A stretch of 64,000 bases of DNA. It comes from Atriophallophorus winterbourni (lineage: Eukaryota > Platyhelminthes > Trematoda > Plagiorchiida > Microphallidae). The notes beneath the pieces were generated by a model that had not been told where the DNA came from, ran no database searches, and worked only from the letters and a program-made list of their open reading frames with translations. Shown in pieces: positions 10,986 through 22,815 of this stretch. The stretch spans positions 1 through 64,000 of the forward strand of contig JACCGJ010016511.1 of NCBI GenBank assembly GCA_013407085.1, in the 5' to 3' direction. Made by a program: the position numbers and the translations under genes. Position 1 is the stretch's first letter; every line of letters starts with the position of its first letter.

Positions 10986-12826
10986 CCGTATTTTTCGGAC
11001 TATACGGCACACCGGATTATAAGACTCAGTATCAGTGAACGATCTGTTTTCATATATAAGACGCACCGGATTATAAGGCGCATAAAGCGAAACAAAAATA
11101 GTCGGATAGGTCAGATTTTATTCAAATCATGAACAATAACTGTCAATATTACATGAAAAAGTACACTAACTTTTTCAATCATTCGTCTTCTACGAATCCA
11201 TCAAATTCCTCGTCTTCGGTGTCAGAATTCAACAGTTGGGCGATAGCGGCATCAAACACGCCCGGATCCCTCTCGTCATCATCGGATTCAGACTCATTGC
11301 TGTTGCTTGGCTGTTCATCAATGATCCTAGCCTTAGTGAAAGCTCGGACAACAGTAGAGACCGATACTTTAGCCCAGGCGTCGACGATCCATTGGCAGAC
11401 AGTGGCGTAACTAGCCCGGCGTTGCCTACCTGTCTTAGTAAATGTGTGCTCACCTTCTGTCATCCATTGTTCCGATGCGGCTCGCAATTTAGCCTTGAAC
11501 GCCCTATTGACTCCAATATCTAGCGGTTGTAGTTCTTTGGTCAATCCTCCAGGAATGATGGCCAGCTCCGAATTAGTTTTCTTCACTTTACTTTTGACAG
11601 TTTCAGTGAGATGAGCGCGCATAGAGTCGTACATCAATAAGGCCGTAGAAGTGTGGAAAAAGCCATCTGGCCTCCTGACATAAACTTCTCTCAGCCACTC
11701 GCTCATTTTCTCTTCGTCCATCCAGCCTTTCGGATTGACCTTAACAATGATTCCAACAGGAAACGTTTCTTTTGGCAAAGTCTTCCTCTTAAAAATGACC
11801 ATGGGTGGTAGTTTCTGACCATTAGCCTGGCAACCAAGAACGACAGTGAAGGAAGATTTCTCATTCCCTGTGGTGCGTATAGACGTCCCTGTTTTTTCTA
11901 CGGTACGGTTCATGGGGATGTCAAAGGTGAGAGGGACCTCATCCGTGTTTGTTATGTGGTCAGAATGGATCTCCTTTTCTATGATCTTGTCCTTGCAGTA
12001 AGTGCGGAAGAAAGCTATCCTTTCATTGTAATCCTTTGGCAGTTGCTGCGAAGTGGTATTTCTTGTGCGGATGGAGAGATGACGCCTTTTCATAAAACGG
12101 GAGCACCAAGAAGGACCTCCTTGAAATTCGTCTATCTTCATATCACGTGCCATCGCTGTTGCCTTAAGTCGAATGGAGATTGTAGAGACAATTCTACCTG
12201 CTCTTATCTTTTCAGTAATCCACTGCTCAATTTTGTCCTCTAATTGTGGCCATCTTGCCTTGTTCCCTCTGAAACTCTTCTTCATCTTTCTTACTTGACG
12301 AAGGTCATCTTCTTGTTTCCTCCACTTCCGTACCATTGATTCATTAATGTTGAATTGTTTCGCAGCTGCTCTATTCCCATGTTGTACTGCGCGGCTGATG
12401 GCCTTGAGTTTGAAATCCGCATCGTAAGCATGTCTCTTAACAGGTGTCATTTTGGGGTCTTTAATTACCGGATGTTTAAGCACCGTACGTACCAGGAATA
12501 GTGGTTTCGGTAAGTGAAAGAGTTTCATTTTAATCGCTGAATAGTTTCATGTTGATCTGTTGTTGATTGTTTGACTCTGACCCCAAAACAAGTCTGTCTA
12601 GACAGCATAGAAAGCCGACTCCACGACCATCAGTGATTATTCTTCTACAATCAAGGGGAGTGACATCGTCACTTACCAAAGTCGTAATAAAACATTTTGA
12701 CAGATTTTTCAGCGCAGTGTGAACATACACTATTCACGCATAAGGCGCACCGGAATATAAGGCTCACTGCCGATTTTTCGTACAAATTAGTCTTTTTATG
12801 TGTGCCTTATAGTCCGAAAAATACGG
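10986..12826 (-). mobile_element. pogo/Tigger-type DNA transposon, apparently complete
   Basis: The element is 1841 bp. Its ends are inverted repeats: CCGTATTTTTCGGACTATA at 10986 and the reverse complement ending at 12826. A TA dinucleotide flanks both sides (10984-10985 and 12827-12828), the expected target duplication for the Tc1/mariner superfamily including pogo. Subterminal motifs of the type GCACCGGATTATAAGGCGCA occur twice on the left and once (GCACCGGAATATAAGGC) on the right. A single uninterrupted transposase ORF lies inside on the minus strand. Intact ends plus an intact ORF suggest a young, possibly still mobile copy in a window where all other elements are broken. Confidence 0.92.
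11179..12528 (-). CDS. pogo-family transposase (DDD, POGK/Tigger-like)
   Basis: The ORF is 449 codons without introns. Met27 (codon at 12448-12450) is the likelier start, because the DNA-binding region follows directly and the 26 codons before it look like leader. Residues about 30-75 form an N-terminal helix-turn-helix (FKLKAISRAVQHGNRAAAKQ, then ESMVRKWRKQ). Residues about 91-157 form a CENP-B/Tc5-type second HTH ending GGPSWCSRFMKRRHLSIR. The DDE core follows. Asp196 (NTDEVPLTFD), Asp301 (LMYDSMRAHL) and Asp337 (LQPLDIGVNRAFK) are the expected catalytic aspartates. PPMVIFKRKTLPKE and IPGGLTKELQPLD are typical of the POGK-like branch. The C-terminus is acidic (ESESDDDER, TEDEEFDGF). No stop or frameshift is present. 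Confidence 0.93.
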   Translation of the reverse strand: MKLFHLPKPLFLVRTVLKHPVIKDPKMTPVKRHAYDADFKLKAISRAVQHGNRAAAKQFNINESMVRKWRKQEDDLRQVRKMKKSFRGNKARWPQLEDKIEQWITEKIRAGRIVSTISIRLKATAMARDMKIDEFQGGPSWCSRFMKRRHLSIRTRNTTSQQLPKDYNERIAFFRTYCKDKIIEKEIHSDHITNTDEVPLTFDIPMNRTVEKTGTSIRTTGNEKSSFTVVLGCQANGQKLPPMVIFKRKTLPKETFPVGIIVKVNPKGWMDEEKMSEWLREVYVRRPDGFFHTSTALLMYDSMRAHLTETVKSKVKKTNSELAIIPGGLTKELQPLDIGVNRAFKAKLRAASEQWMTEGEHTFTKTGRQRRASYATVCQWIVDAWAKVSVSTVVRAFTKARIIDEQPSNSNESESDDDERDPGVFDAAIAQLLNSDTEDEEFDGFVEDE

Positions 12827-12829
12827 TAG

Positions 12830-13696
12830 TTAGAATCACAAATTTGACAAATAATTATCGAAGAATATAAAAAACAGATACATACAATCAAGTCCGAAAA
12901 TTCAATGTACGAAGGTTGTAATCATGATCGGTTTACCGCATTTTTGCTGGCAATATTTGTCATTTGCACGACGTGAATATTTCAGTTGTTGTTTGCGGAT
13001 ACTCAGTTGAACTTGTTTGTTATCTTCTTGAATGACGAAGGAACAACAAACATCCGGATTTGTACCGTTTGCATGCGTTGGAATCCATTCGCTGCACTCT
13101 CTGTTGTGTTTCCGTTGCCAAATACGGTCATCCTTCACAGAGTTTTGACCGATTTAGCAACAATATAGCGATGCTCCACGCGCAATGTGCACGTCTGGGT
13201 TGGGTGTCCATTTCGCTACGCAGTCTTGTTTTAAGCCTACCAAAAACGTGGTGCATGCAAGAATCAATGGTTGTTTATTTGTTTTCGATGAATTCGGTCT
13301 GAACAAAACAACAAGAACAATGGAAAACACATCGATGGTCTACCTCGAAGTATGAGACAATGTCTGTAGCCATAAGACAACATCAGAGCTGTGTATGCAA
13401 TGTAGGGTGTGGTCTAATGGCTGGATTCCAACATACTTGGCCACGCCAATCGACCGTTGACTACTATGTAACTAAGTTGGCATGATTTTGTTAGTTTGGT
13501 TGCAATTTTATTTTATTTTCAGCTATGGAATAAATGATGTTGGTCCCAGTTGAGTAACTTGTTTGCATTTCAGTGACAATTTGAGGGGGTTATTCATCTG
13601 GTAGGTAAATTGAATAAAAAATTTCAAGCACTAATTGTAGACAATCACATTTAGTCTGTGAGTTTAAACTAAATCCTTGCGATTGGCGGGAGCATA
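12830..13696. other. intergenic, no gene recognised
   Basis: Short overlapping frames on both strands around 12900-13300 have no recognised motif. No RNA gene is seen. Confidence 0.3.
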
Positions 13697-14098
13697 ATAA
13701 TGTTATACAATTCAATTCAATTCAATTTTAATGGTCTAAAAAGCATACAGCTTAACAAAAACCACAGAATAATATGGGAATTACGAATAACATGGGTAGT
13801 AAAACGGGATTTGTTTGCTTACTGAGCAGTTTGGGAATCAGGTAAAAAATTAATAGGACAGAAACTGTTTTCAAAGTTCAAAGCTTTTATGGTGTAAAAT
13901 ATATAGGTTTAATGTTTGGATTGGTCGACATGAAATTGTCCGATTTCGATTTGAATATATCCAAGTTTGGTGAATGTACAACATTACAGGATAGGGAGTT
14001 CCAGGTAAAGCATACACGTACAGAATGAAAATACCTTCGACAGTTTAGTCTCGAGTCGGGAATAAGTACTCTATAGTCGTGACTCGGGCTGGTTCTAG
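13697..14098 (-). pseudogene. CR1-like LINE, C-terminus and 3' UTR
   Basis: The minus strand gives SRLNCRRYFHSVRVCFTWNS, then VVHSPNLDIFKSKSD, the C-terminal signature shared with the copy at 46500-46840. The 3' end, at the left, finishes in the block matching AATGGTCTAAAAAGCA and a short (ATTCA)n run, which is the expected LINE 3' tail. Truncated at the 5' end. Confidence 0.75.
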
Positions 14099-14160
14099 AT
14101 TCAAGATTTATGGTTGAAAAAGTAATTAACTTTACAATAACCACAGGGTTCTGTCTTCGG
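14099..14160 (-). repeat. CR1 3'-end fragment abutting the previous copy
   Basis: ATTCAAGATTTATGGTTGAA and ACAATAACCACAGG are the reverse complement of the terminal 3' UTR of the long CR1 family (compare 55385-55453). It directly abuts the 5' break of the copy at 13697-14098, so one LINE 3' end lies next to another. Confidence 0.6.
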
Positions 14161-14504
14161 CTTACCAGTTACACAAGCTGTGGCAAAACTAATTCTAATT
14201 TTAGGCTAGGTAATATTTACTACAACTGACGAAATGATACATGTTAATCATGTTAATGGCAAACTAAACCAGGATTCGACGATCCAAGGATTCAAAGTGT
14301 GTGACCTTGGTAGATTGAGATCTACAGTGGGTCTCTATGTTACCTGAAAACACTCATTGAAACAATGGTCTAATTGGGTGTTCTTCGGTCATTGTCCTCG
14401 GTGATCGTGTTTATAAACCGTTCAAGCAATCTCTGCAAAATGCAAAACAATCTGCTGCCTGTCTATATACACACAGGCAGTGAACTTCTGCTGTGGAAAG
14501 AATC

Positions 14505-14790
14505 ATTCATTCATTCATTCATTCATTCAGTCCTCTCCGTGCCGGGTGGCACATGAGGCGAAGACAACTTCACGCCAGTGGTTCCGATCTGTCGCTGCTT
14601 CCGTTGCCGTCTGCACCGTGAATCCTTGTGCATGTAGTTCGCGTTCCAACGTTCTGCGCCAAGTTTCCTTGGGCCGTCCCCTTTTTCGTTTACCTTGCGG
14701 ATGCCAGTGCATGGCTACCTTCGTATGCGAACTGGGATACATCCTGCAGACATGACCGAACCACGGATCTGTTGTCATCGTTTCCGTAGC
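14505..14790 (-). pseudogene. RTE-type LINE, 3'-terminal fragment with (TGAA)n tail
   Basis: The minus strand encodes WFGHVCRMYPSSHTKVAMHW, then GKRKRGRPKETWRRTLEREL, HAQGFTVQTATEAATDRNHW and ASCATRHGED then stop. It is nearly identical to the C-terminus of the RTE copy at 62806-63765. The stop is followed by a tetranucleotide run that reads ATTC on the + strand (about 14505-14528). RTE elements end in such short tandem repeats. The 5' break is near 14790. Only the post-RT zinc-like C-terminal region remains. Confidence 0.85.
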
Positions 14791-14832
14791 AATGTAGGTT
14801 TTACGGGATAGGGTTGCTAGCCCTAAGCCCAA

Positions 14833-15858
14833 CCCTCCTCCTTTCTCAGACGGGCTTGGGACCGTCCTTGGCGGAGTTTGTGGAAAGAATCACACTTGCA
14901 AAAATTAAGTAACAGGTTATTCGCTACGGATGGATGAAGCAATCTTCCCACATCTCTTTGAATGACCTCTATACAGCCCTCTCGAATGCTGTTAAAACGG
15001 AATGGTATTCCACAGTGTTGATTATAGGTATACGCCAGATTTAATACAAATTATAGGTTCAATAGATTCAATTGAAGAAAAACGGAAACGTTTTTTAAAA
15101 CAATTGAACTAAGTGAACTATCCTGTTGTTATCACGGCTCGATGTCATCTAGTACAACCTACTCGCTAAACTGATATTGCTGTTCAAACTTACACTACAC
15201 AATCTAGTCCCACATCGTAACTACAATTCAATCATTATCACATGACCATTTTTGATTTTGGCGGTTTTTCCGAATCGAGAAAAAATTATTAATTGTTTCT
15301 TGCATGTAACGTAAACATGCTCCGGACTTTAAATAGAATGAACTCCGATATTATAATTGACTATTTTTCCGGTGCTATTGTAACACAAATTACGCGAAAA
15401 TTAATGTTCAGTTCGTCAACAGTAGAGCCTTATTTCCCAATATTCCCATAAAATTGTGTTATTCTATTGTCGTTTCTTGGGTTAACGCATTTCATAATAT
15501 CTTCGAAGACACCGAAACAGGTCTATGATCAAATTAAAATATCTGTTGCTGTCATGTGTGCAACATTTAGGATTGTAAACTGTTGATAACCCTTCATTTA
15601 CCTGTCTTGAATGAAAAGAATAGTCGACGGACATGTGCTTTTTTCAAGGTTGCATAAACGTTCAATGTTGCGTGACCAGCTAAAAGTGAGTTAGCTCACA
15701 ATTCTGCTTATTCTGTCGCCTCAACTTATCGTCCAGATAAATGGTTGCTTACTAGTTTGTCGGTTGTATCTTTAAATCGGCCATCCCTTCAAAATCCCAG
15801 CGGATGAATCGTTAAAAGAGCTCTTGCATGAAACTCATTGAGAAGCAAACAGAAGGAA
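14833..15858. other. intergenic, no gene recognised
   Basis: AT-rich, no supported coding or RNA feature. Confidence 0.3.
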
Positions 15859-16105
15859 CGACACCCAAGATCATCTTGATTCCAGAATGATATGAATAAT
15901 ATGAGTATGTCGAGGAAGCAACTGGCAACCATCCCAATGGAGAAGCCTCGTTGCTGGTCTATGCCACCCAGTGATCGTATTCGAGTAGGGCATTAGCAAA
16001 TGTTTAATGGGATGTTTTTCAGTATGCACGATTTTAAATGCCAACTGGAGGTCACTCCGTATCCGTCGTTGTGTAAAATCGTGTAGATTTAGTTTTAACA
16101 TTTAC
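15859..16105 (-). pseudogene. CR1-like LINE, C-terminal remnant
   Basis: The minus strand gives LNLHDFTQRRIRSDLQLAFK, then IVHTEKHPIKHLL. This matches LCDFTQRWIRRDIILIYRIV and STEEHPLKHLLD of the long CR1 copy (about 55030-55130). Reading degrades after that. Ancient fragment. Confidence 0.65.
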
Positions 16106-17214
16106 CAAGCTGATAACATAATCGTTTTGGTGAAACGATTTTGAGAATTTCGCTGGTTACGAGACAAGTTAATAATATTTTAATGGACTTGGAATACACA
16201 AAAAATCTCCATGTATTCCTGATTGGTGATCAGACAGATTGACGTTTTTCCCTCGCAAACTAATTCGAGGTAAGTGCACGGGATGTGAGCAGCACCGAAC
16301 TTTAATTCGAGGTAACTTCAGTAGATCGTTTGACTCAGATCACCGTCTTCATAATTTCGCCCACATCCTCAACATTTTGTATGTTTGCTCGAAACACATT
16401 TCCGCTTCCAGACTTGTGTTTAGTACTCTTGTTTAGTAGGTAATTCAACTTGATTGGGCTGTACTTGACGCTGATCAGTTAATTACATGCAGCTGAAGCT
16501 TTTTGTATGTGACGACCTCACATATTTTGTTTACATTGTCATATGTTTTGATAAGTTTAGGTTAACCATGATTGATGTCAAAAAATGGTAAACTTCCGTT
16601 CAGACCATTCACGATCACATTATTGTACGTCGTTAAACACCTATTTTGATTTTCGTTTCATGATATGTGGTTTTGGAATTACACCACCCAGAACTCTTAT
16701 AGTGTTTGCACGCTGCAGTCGATATTGTAATGTTCGCAATGATAAAGTAGAGATAACAGACTTTAAGATTGGTGGAAATTGAGAATGGTCTTAGTGTTCA
16801 CTTTAAGCCACTATTAACAACAAAGTAGAAATCGCTTGCTGGAATTTGGAAACACGGGGATTGTGCAGGATTCACGTCGTGAATTAGGTGTTCAAAGCTG
16901 TCTAGTTAATAAATGATGTTTTTGCCATCAGTCATCTGTAATTCTTTGTTCCCCAGCCATTGAAGAAAAGTGTGGGCAATGATGTAATACTGTAAGTTTG
17001 ATTTAAATGTTTACTGATCCCTACCATGTATTGTATGATCTAGTGGGCTTGTTCTTACACACTTTACAGATTAGCTGTGACGTTTTCAACTGGTCGGATG
17101 TTTCATAATTGTACTTGGTGTAAATTGAGATTATTACTGATTGCAATGATTCGACTGGCTAAGCTAATAGGAGTTGGATGCGGTTAAATTCTACTGTGGA
17201 GTATTTACATCTTC
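16106..17214. other. intergenic, no gene recognised
   Basis: Two 65-codon frames (16239 and 16585, +) lack recognisable motifs. Nothing else is supported. Confidence 0.3.
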
Positions 17215-17895
17215 AATGAATGTTGGACGATCTTCAGGAAAGACCGATGAGCGAAAACTGGCATTCAACTTTCAAAAATGCAGGGCACTGCAAATCGGTA
17301 AGTCAAAGCCATTCAAATATATTCTAATATATAGAATATTTCGAACTTGACCAAGTCGGTAAAGGAGTATGGATCCTGGGTATGCGTCAGATTGAAGAAC
17401 AGCGCATCTGGCTACTGGGTAGGCTGTGTTGAATTTCCGAACCTCTCGCTTGAAACTTTGCCCACCATTATCAAAAAACTTACATAATTCCAACCATGGA
17501 ACACGCATCGCAAGCTTGGAGTTTGTTACCCAAATAGGATAGTTCATTGCTTGATAAAATCCACCAGCGCGAAGCTAAACTCCTCACTGGGTTTTAGAAA
17601 CAAACCTAATAGGAACGAGTATATCGATTAATTATCCCCACCCCGCTTTGAAGAAGCACTCTCGTGATGTGATTCTTACATACAAAAGTTTACATACTTT
17701 AAATCACACGTCAAAACGTTTATTCAAATACCCTCAGTCACTCTGCAAACTACTGAGTTGCGTATCGTGTATCGCCAATATTTTTAGTTTGTACATGTCT
17801 GTTTCCTTTGAAATGCGATCCATTAAACAAATTTTACATCTTCCATTGTTCATACAATCATTCGAAATCTGGACCTATTCGTTGCAAATGATTTA
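17215..17895 (+). pseudogene. CR1-like LINE, thumb and C-terminal region of RT
   Basis: Pieces in changing frames read MSENWHSTFNFQKCRALQIG, then TYIIPTMEHASQAWSLLPK, DSSLLDKIHQREAKLLTGF and SRDVILTYKSLHTLNHTSKR. They follow the order of a CR1 reverse transcriptase after its active site (KCKMLHLGK, then RPTMEYAVEVLAPW, DKIYHRATKLVMGL, RRDIILIYRI in the long copy). Several frameshifts and stops are present. Confidence 0.7.
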
Positions 17896-18359
17896 ACCAT
17901 TTAATCATATCCCTGCCATTTACATCCATAGTCTACACCGACAGTCGAGGGTCAATAACAAATTCTTATGAATAATACCCTAGACGGACTGTGCGAAGAG
18001 CAATCTAAGTGGGAAAACTTTAAGATATTCGTAGATAAAAATGCACGATACAAACTACGATTGAAGTGCTTCCTCATTAGCTTAAAATTGAATCAAACTT
18101 ACTAATCAGCGAAGAAAAGCAAATGCTCTTAACACCAATGGACTTGGTACTTACAATTCTAAATTCATCAACCAGCCGCTTCGCGAAACTTCGAGCGTTG
18201 TGATGAGGTAAGACGAAAGTTCAGTCACATTATAGTTGTATAGCATGTTGTTCATTTGAAGTTTTTCCGACCGAAGAATTAAAACGCCCACGGTATATTT
18301 GGGACGTTAACACATGACACTACCCAGTAAAACACATAATTCAAGTGTGTGTGTTAAGG

Positions 18360-18645
18360 AACCGGTACGTGGACATTAACTATCTCTCTACATCCCTGGT
18401 TCACGCATTGATTGCAGGGGCAAGTTCACTGCGTGTGCTATCGTTTTACGGATTTCTCGAACTCAACATTTGGTGGACTGTGTGCATGGTGACCTTTGAA
18501 TCAATTTTGGATATACATATGCCAAAGAAAATCTCGCTTGAATTGTACGCACACACTCGCTATTTTTTTCACATTTTCATTTATAACAATCCTTTGATAC
18601 GTTCACTTATCAAACCGTAAATTCTTGAATCCAAGAATTTATTAA
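18360..18645 (+). pseudogene. CR1-like LINE, extreme 3' end
   Basis: The DNA around TTTGGTGGACTGTGTGCATG, GATATACATATGCC and CTTGAATCCAAGAA follows the 3' end of the long CR1 family (ATGTGGTGGACTCTCC, TTACATATGCAG). An ORF of 91 codons is open but is the LINE C-terminus running into its UTR. Confidence 0.55.
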
Positions 18646-21029
18646 CGAACTCTTCCGCACAGAACTAACAACAGCGATAACAACGATACCGTCCTGGTGA
18701 TGCAGGCATTCAGCGCTCATTGTCAAAAAATAGAATTCTGTTGGTATTAAAAGATATTTCCTTTTGGAAATAAATACTAGGATATCATGGGAGCTAATTT
18801 AACAAAACTGAGATGAGTTATGGACAATATCGCAGCATTCGGATTCCCTTTTATCTTCTCTTATAATTGCTGTTAAGATAATCGATATGCGTTGAATAGG
18901 ACTCATAAATGTGTTTCGAGCACTGATGACCGGGTTTACGTCAAGCGGTCAAATATTGACCTCAAGGTTTAGGCTCCTAACATACGGTTGAATCACGCAC
19001 GGCAAACGGTTAAATGTGAATTGATAACGCGTTTAGCTAGCAAATTAGCACGAATGTTAATTTGATTACGCTTCAACTTAAATTAAATCATGTCATCAGT
19101 CGGACCATCTTAGTTGTTGAGCCACGGACTCAAAGACCTGATACGAAAAGGCACGACGGAATCACTTTACTGATGCTAAATAAACTGTATGCAAATCCGT
19201 CACTCTCTTGCACATTTAATAGATATTTTACCTGTTACATTCGTCCTACGAAACATTCTCTAGGTTGGCTCAGATTAAATTCATTTTGAAATTTATTGAT
19301 GAATGCATGGACGACAGGAGTCACATTTATGTCCTATAATGTTCGCTAGTTTTTGTTAAAAAAAATTGCTTCTAGATTGCAGAAGTTTCAATGAATTGGA
19401 ACTTTTTTCAGGTACGAAAGCTAATACGTCATGGATAAATTGAATTGGGTGTACTGTCCAAGAATTAGCATTGTTAGTGCGAACTAGAGGCATTGTACAA
19501 GTAGACTGTGTGCGAGTTTTATGCAAGTTGATCGAAGCGGTTGTTCTTGTGTTGGAAAGTGAGACGTTGCTTGAGTGTTGACGGCTTGACGTTTGTATAA
19601 ATAAACCATAGCAATGGAAGTACTTCTCATATGCTATGATTCTGATTGTGCATTGGTATTCTTGAGTGAAATAATCGGGAAAATTTTCATAAGTGTCAAT
19701 ACACGCAGAAACAGTCCCAATCTGTTTATATTTTGTTTAACCGTGTATGTAAGCATAGATGAGGGAGAGATTGCCGATTCAAGCGAGGTATTCTGCATGT
19801 ATAGTACAGCAGTGCTCGTCTGTTATCGGAAATTGGCAAAAATGGTCCACACGTTGCGTTAAGCCTTTCGTACAATGACAAAGTGTTTTGTGTATTTTTT
19901 AATTCGGTCATGAGCTGTTTTTGCGATTGATTTGGAAAAATGATGCTTGAATTAAAAAATGCTCGCTCTACAATAAAATCACGCTAACTTTTCTGTAGAG
20001 CGCTAGTGAGTAATAAATTACGGAATAAGATTAAAGGTTGCCTTTGGACATTTAAAATTTGAATTTCCGCGGGATCTAGTTTATTATATTCCCCTTGAAG
20101 CTTCTCTGTGCTAAGTTATGCATGCAGATTTTCTGAACAGTTTCATAATCAGAAAAAATATTTGATTTTGTTTCGGTGACTAGAGAATAAATTTTAGCGA
20201 CATATATTGGGGTATTTTTAAGGCTCTCTATTTTTAGATTAGCAAATTTGCTTCAAAAAACCAATTTTCCTCTCTCATTTTCCCATTATATAATAATAAT
20301 CGTGTATGGTAGCATTAGATTCAGACATTCTAACGACTGAATCAGGAGAAACGAAATGCAACAAACACGTGTCACAAGTGGCTTTACGGTCGAAAAGTAA
20401 TCGATAAATTATACTGGTGGGCAGACCGTAATCCCAAATTTAGAACTGCCGAAATGTTGTCGAATTGAAGGATCGATGAAAGGCAAAAACCTGTAAGGAA
20501 ATGTTAAAAATAATGACAGACTAAAAGTTTTGTTGTCAAATGTCCTCTTTCGATTTTGTTTATTAATTTTTTATTACTTTGGCAGTTCGAAATTAAATAG
20601 ATAAACGAATAAGTTTGAAAAATGAAGCGATGAAAAAAGAGCTTTTTTCTAGCAAAGTAACCATCTCAAGAATGGGTAAAAGATAAATTTTAGAGCCTAA
20701 ACATAGGGAAATATTCAAGTCTTGATCAATGTACACTTAGAAAATGAAGGCTTTTTACCGACATCCCCAACCATTCATTGCATCTATGATATACTTTCCA
20801 TTTTTATGAAGGTTTTCGAGAAAAATTTGATTTCCTGAGAATTGGGGTATTATAGGGATATTTCTCTGGGAATTGATGGATTACGTCTGAGATAAGAGTC
20901 CACGTGAATGGAACTATGTCTAAATCAAGTTGTCATCAGTTTTTTGCAGTTTCTTTACAGGCTCCTCTTCAAATTTTGCAATAGCTTGAGAGTAAATTAT
21001 TAGCCGTCAAAGTTTGCTTTCTTGATTAC
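18646..21029. other. long AT-rich intergenic stretch, nothing identified
   Basis: About 2.4 kb. The open frames here (75 and 82 codons on +) have no domain signature. No tRNA or rRNA is evident. Confidence 0.3.
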
Positions 21030-21975
21030 AATAACGCGTTCGTCTAACTGATGGACCTACTAAAAACACAAACCATGCCTGCCAAAATAATCAACTTGAT
21101 ATGTGGATATTTTCCCATAGATCTCAAGACGTTCAAATCGACAGGATACGCTCTGCATTACTCTCAAATGAGAAAGGGGTTCTTCAATGCGAGATTGTAT
21201 CTACCTTCTTTTTTCCAGTATACCTGGTTGCGCTTTCACAGTCACCATTAAATTACACTTTAAAATACTTAGATGACGTAGTCAGTGGTTGTGAATTACC
21301 CAGAAACGACTCTTCAAAACGGCTCTCAGCTACTTTAGATTAAATTGCTACCTGATCAGAAGAGAGATGCCTATTTTTAAATATAATGAATTTGTATTCT
21401 CTAATCTTCGTGGCGAACGTCGTGAAGCGATTCGCACTAATCTTACTTTATGTAGAATTAAATCCACATACATGAGGAAATTACTTCAAGTATCTAGGCC
21501 ACCATATCCGGCAACATTACTTGGACCCATCGTCTAACTACTAACTCTACTTAGTAAAGTTCATAGACTTTCTTTCGTTGATTTCGTCTTCGTTCTCTCG
21601 ACGTTGAGTCTAAGCAAATTCTTCACTTCATATTCTCTTGTATATTACCACATATTCTGTACTGTTCACCTGCTATTTTCCCCACACTTCTTTCAAAAGA
21701 CTTTGTGTTACTCAAACGTTGCATTAGGATCATTTCACACGCGAGCTCTATTCAATATGAGGAAATTAATGCAAAAATCCCGAAATAACATTTTTCATCT
21801 TGCGATTGATTCATAAATACTATCCTCAAGGGTAATTCTAGCCAGCTGCGTGAGTGTCTTCTTAAAAGTCAATCTCTCTCAAAGACTCGTTTAAAACACA
21901 TCATACTGCCTTCTAGAACATCTTCATATCGAAGGGCAATTATCCCATTTGCTTCACGATACATTTCTTAAATAG
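21030..21975 (+). pseudogene. non-LTR reverse transcriptase remnant, clade uncertain
   Basis: Across frames: DLLKTQTMPAKIINLICGY, then LLSNEKGVLQCEIVST, SQSPLNYTLKYLDDVVSGCE, and far downstream LKHIILPSRTSSYRRAIIPF. KYLDDVV stands at the RT active site (usual form YADD, here with Leu for Ala) and GVLQCEIVST at the block-4 GxxQGxxxSP motif. The end resembles LINE C-termini that close with a (R/K)TxxYRxxFIPF motif. It is unlike the CR1 copies nearby. At least three frame breaks. Confidence 0.6.
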
Positions 21976-22139
21976 AATTGCTTATTGCTTATTGAACAAT
22001 TACGGTCGAATTTACCGCTTTGATATCATTCGTACGTTTTCTGTGAATATTTTTTTCTTTCACGTGCAGTATTCGTTGTTTGCTTATATTTTAACCACTA
22101 GTCTGAAGCTGAAATTTCATTTTTTTAAATAAAACATTG

Positions 22140-22815
22140 TCCTTCTTTGACCATGTCGTGACGTGTTCGATTATATCTGCAGTGCTTTGAGATACAGCGT
22201 CGAGACGAAGGTAAACCTTAAAGTTGACATTTGGCGACTCAGAGAAGCACTCCGTGAACAAAACGGGGTCCAACTTGATTTCAGTGATGCAAAGATGCCA
22301 ATCCAATCAAACTCTCAATTTATTCCCAGCAAAGATGTTCGCAACATCCGATTCATCGTTCGCAGTAGAACCAGAAAATGGATTTCACTGAAAAGACGAG
22401 CGTGGGTTATTCATTGTGAACTTGCTATGCCGACAACTTGGTTTCAATTTTTCCGAATACGGAACAAAGTGACCACCCTTGTTCGGCAGGACAAACAACA
22501 GTACCAGCAACGCACGGTGGAAAGAATGGAAAATAATCCAAAATTACTGTACAAAATTGTGAATGAAAGAATAAAAGTGAAACCAGATGTTTTTCCGTTC
22601 ATGACAGAACAAGAGACAGTGGATGCTCTTGCCCGAAACAGCAAATATTGCATCATGGTTTATCAAACTCATTAGAACCTCTAATTGAACCAATAATTGA
22701 CCAAGTCGTTGTGGCGACTAAATACATGGAAATCCCTGGGTGGGGACAACATTCCTTCAGCTATTCTTGTTACATGTTATAGACAGCTTTCATACAGTCT
22801 AGTGGAGGTTTTCAT
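22140..22815 (+). pseudogene. CR1-like LINE, endonuclease end to RT start
   Basis: A 170-codon frame carries DVRNIRFIVRSRTRKWISLK, then TWFQFFRIRNKVTTLVRQDK, NPKLLYKIVNERIKVKPDVF. It corresponds to the linker between endonuclease and RT in the long copy (RFVVRSRTKKWIALKRAAW, NPKLLYKIMNAKAKVKPGIF). The frame breaks, then DNIPSAILVTCYRQLSYSLV marks the first RT block. Truncated at both ends. Confidence 0.8.

Noticed and set aside
11236..12243. Plus-strand ORFs across the pogo element
   Set aside because: They are shadows of the transposase frame on the other strand.
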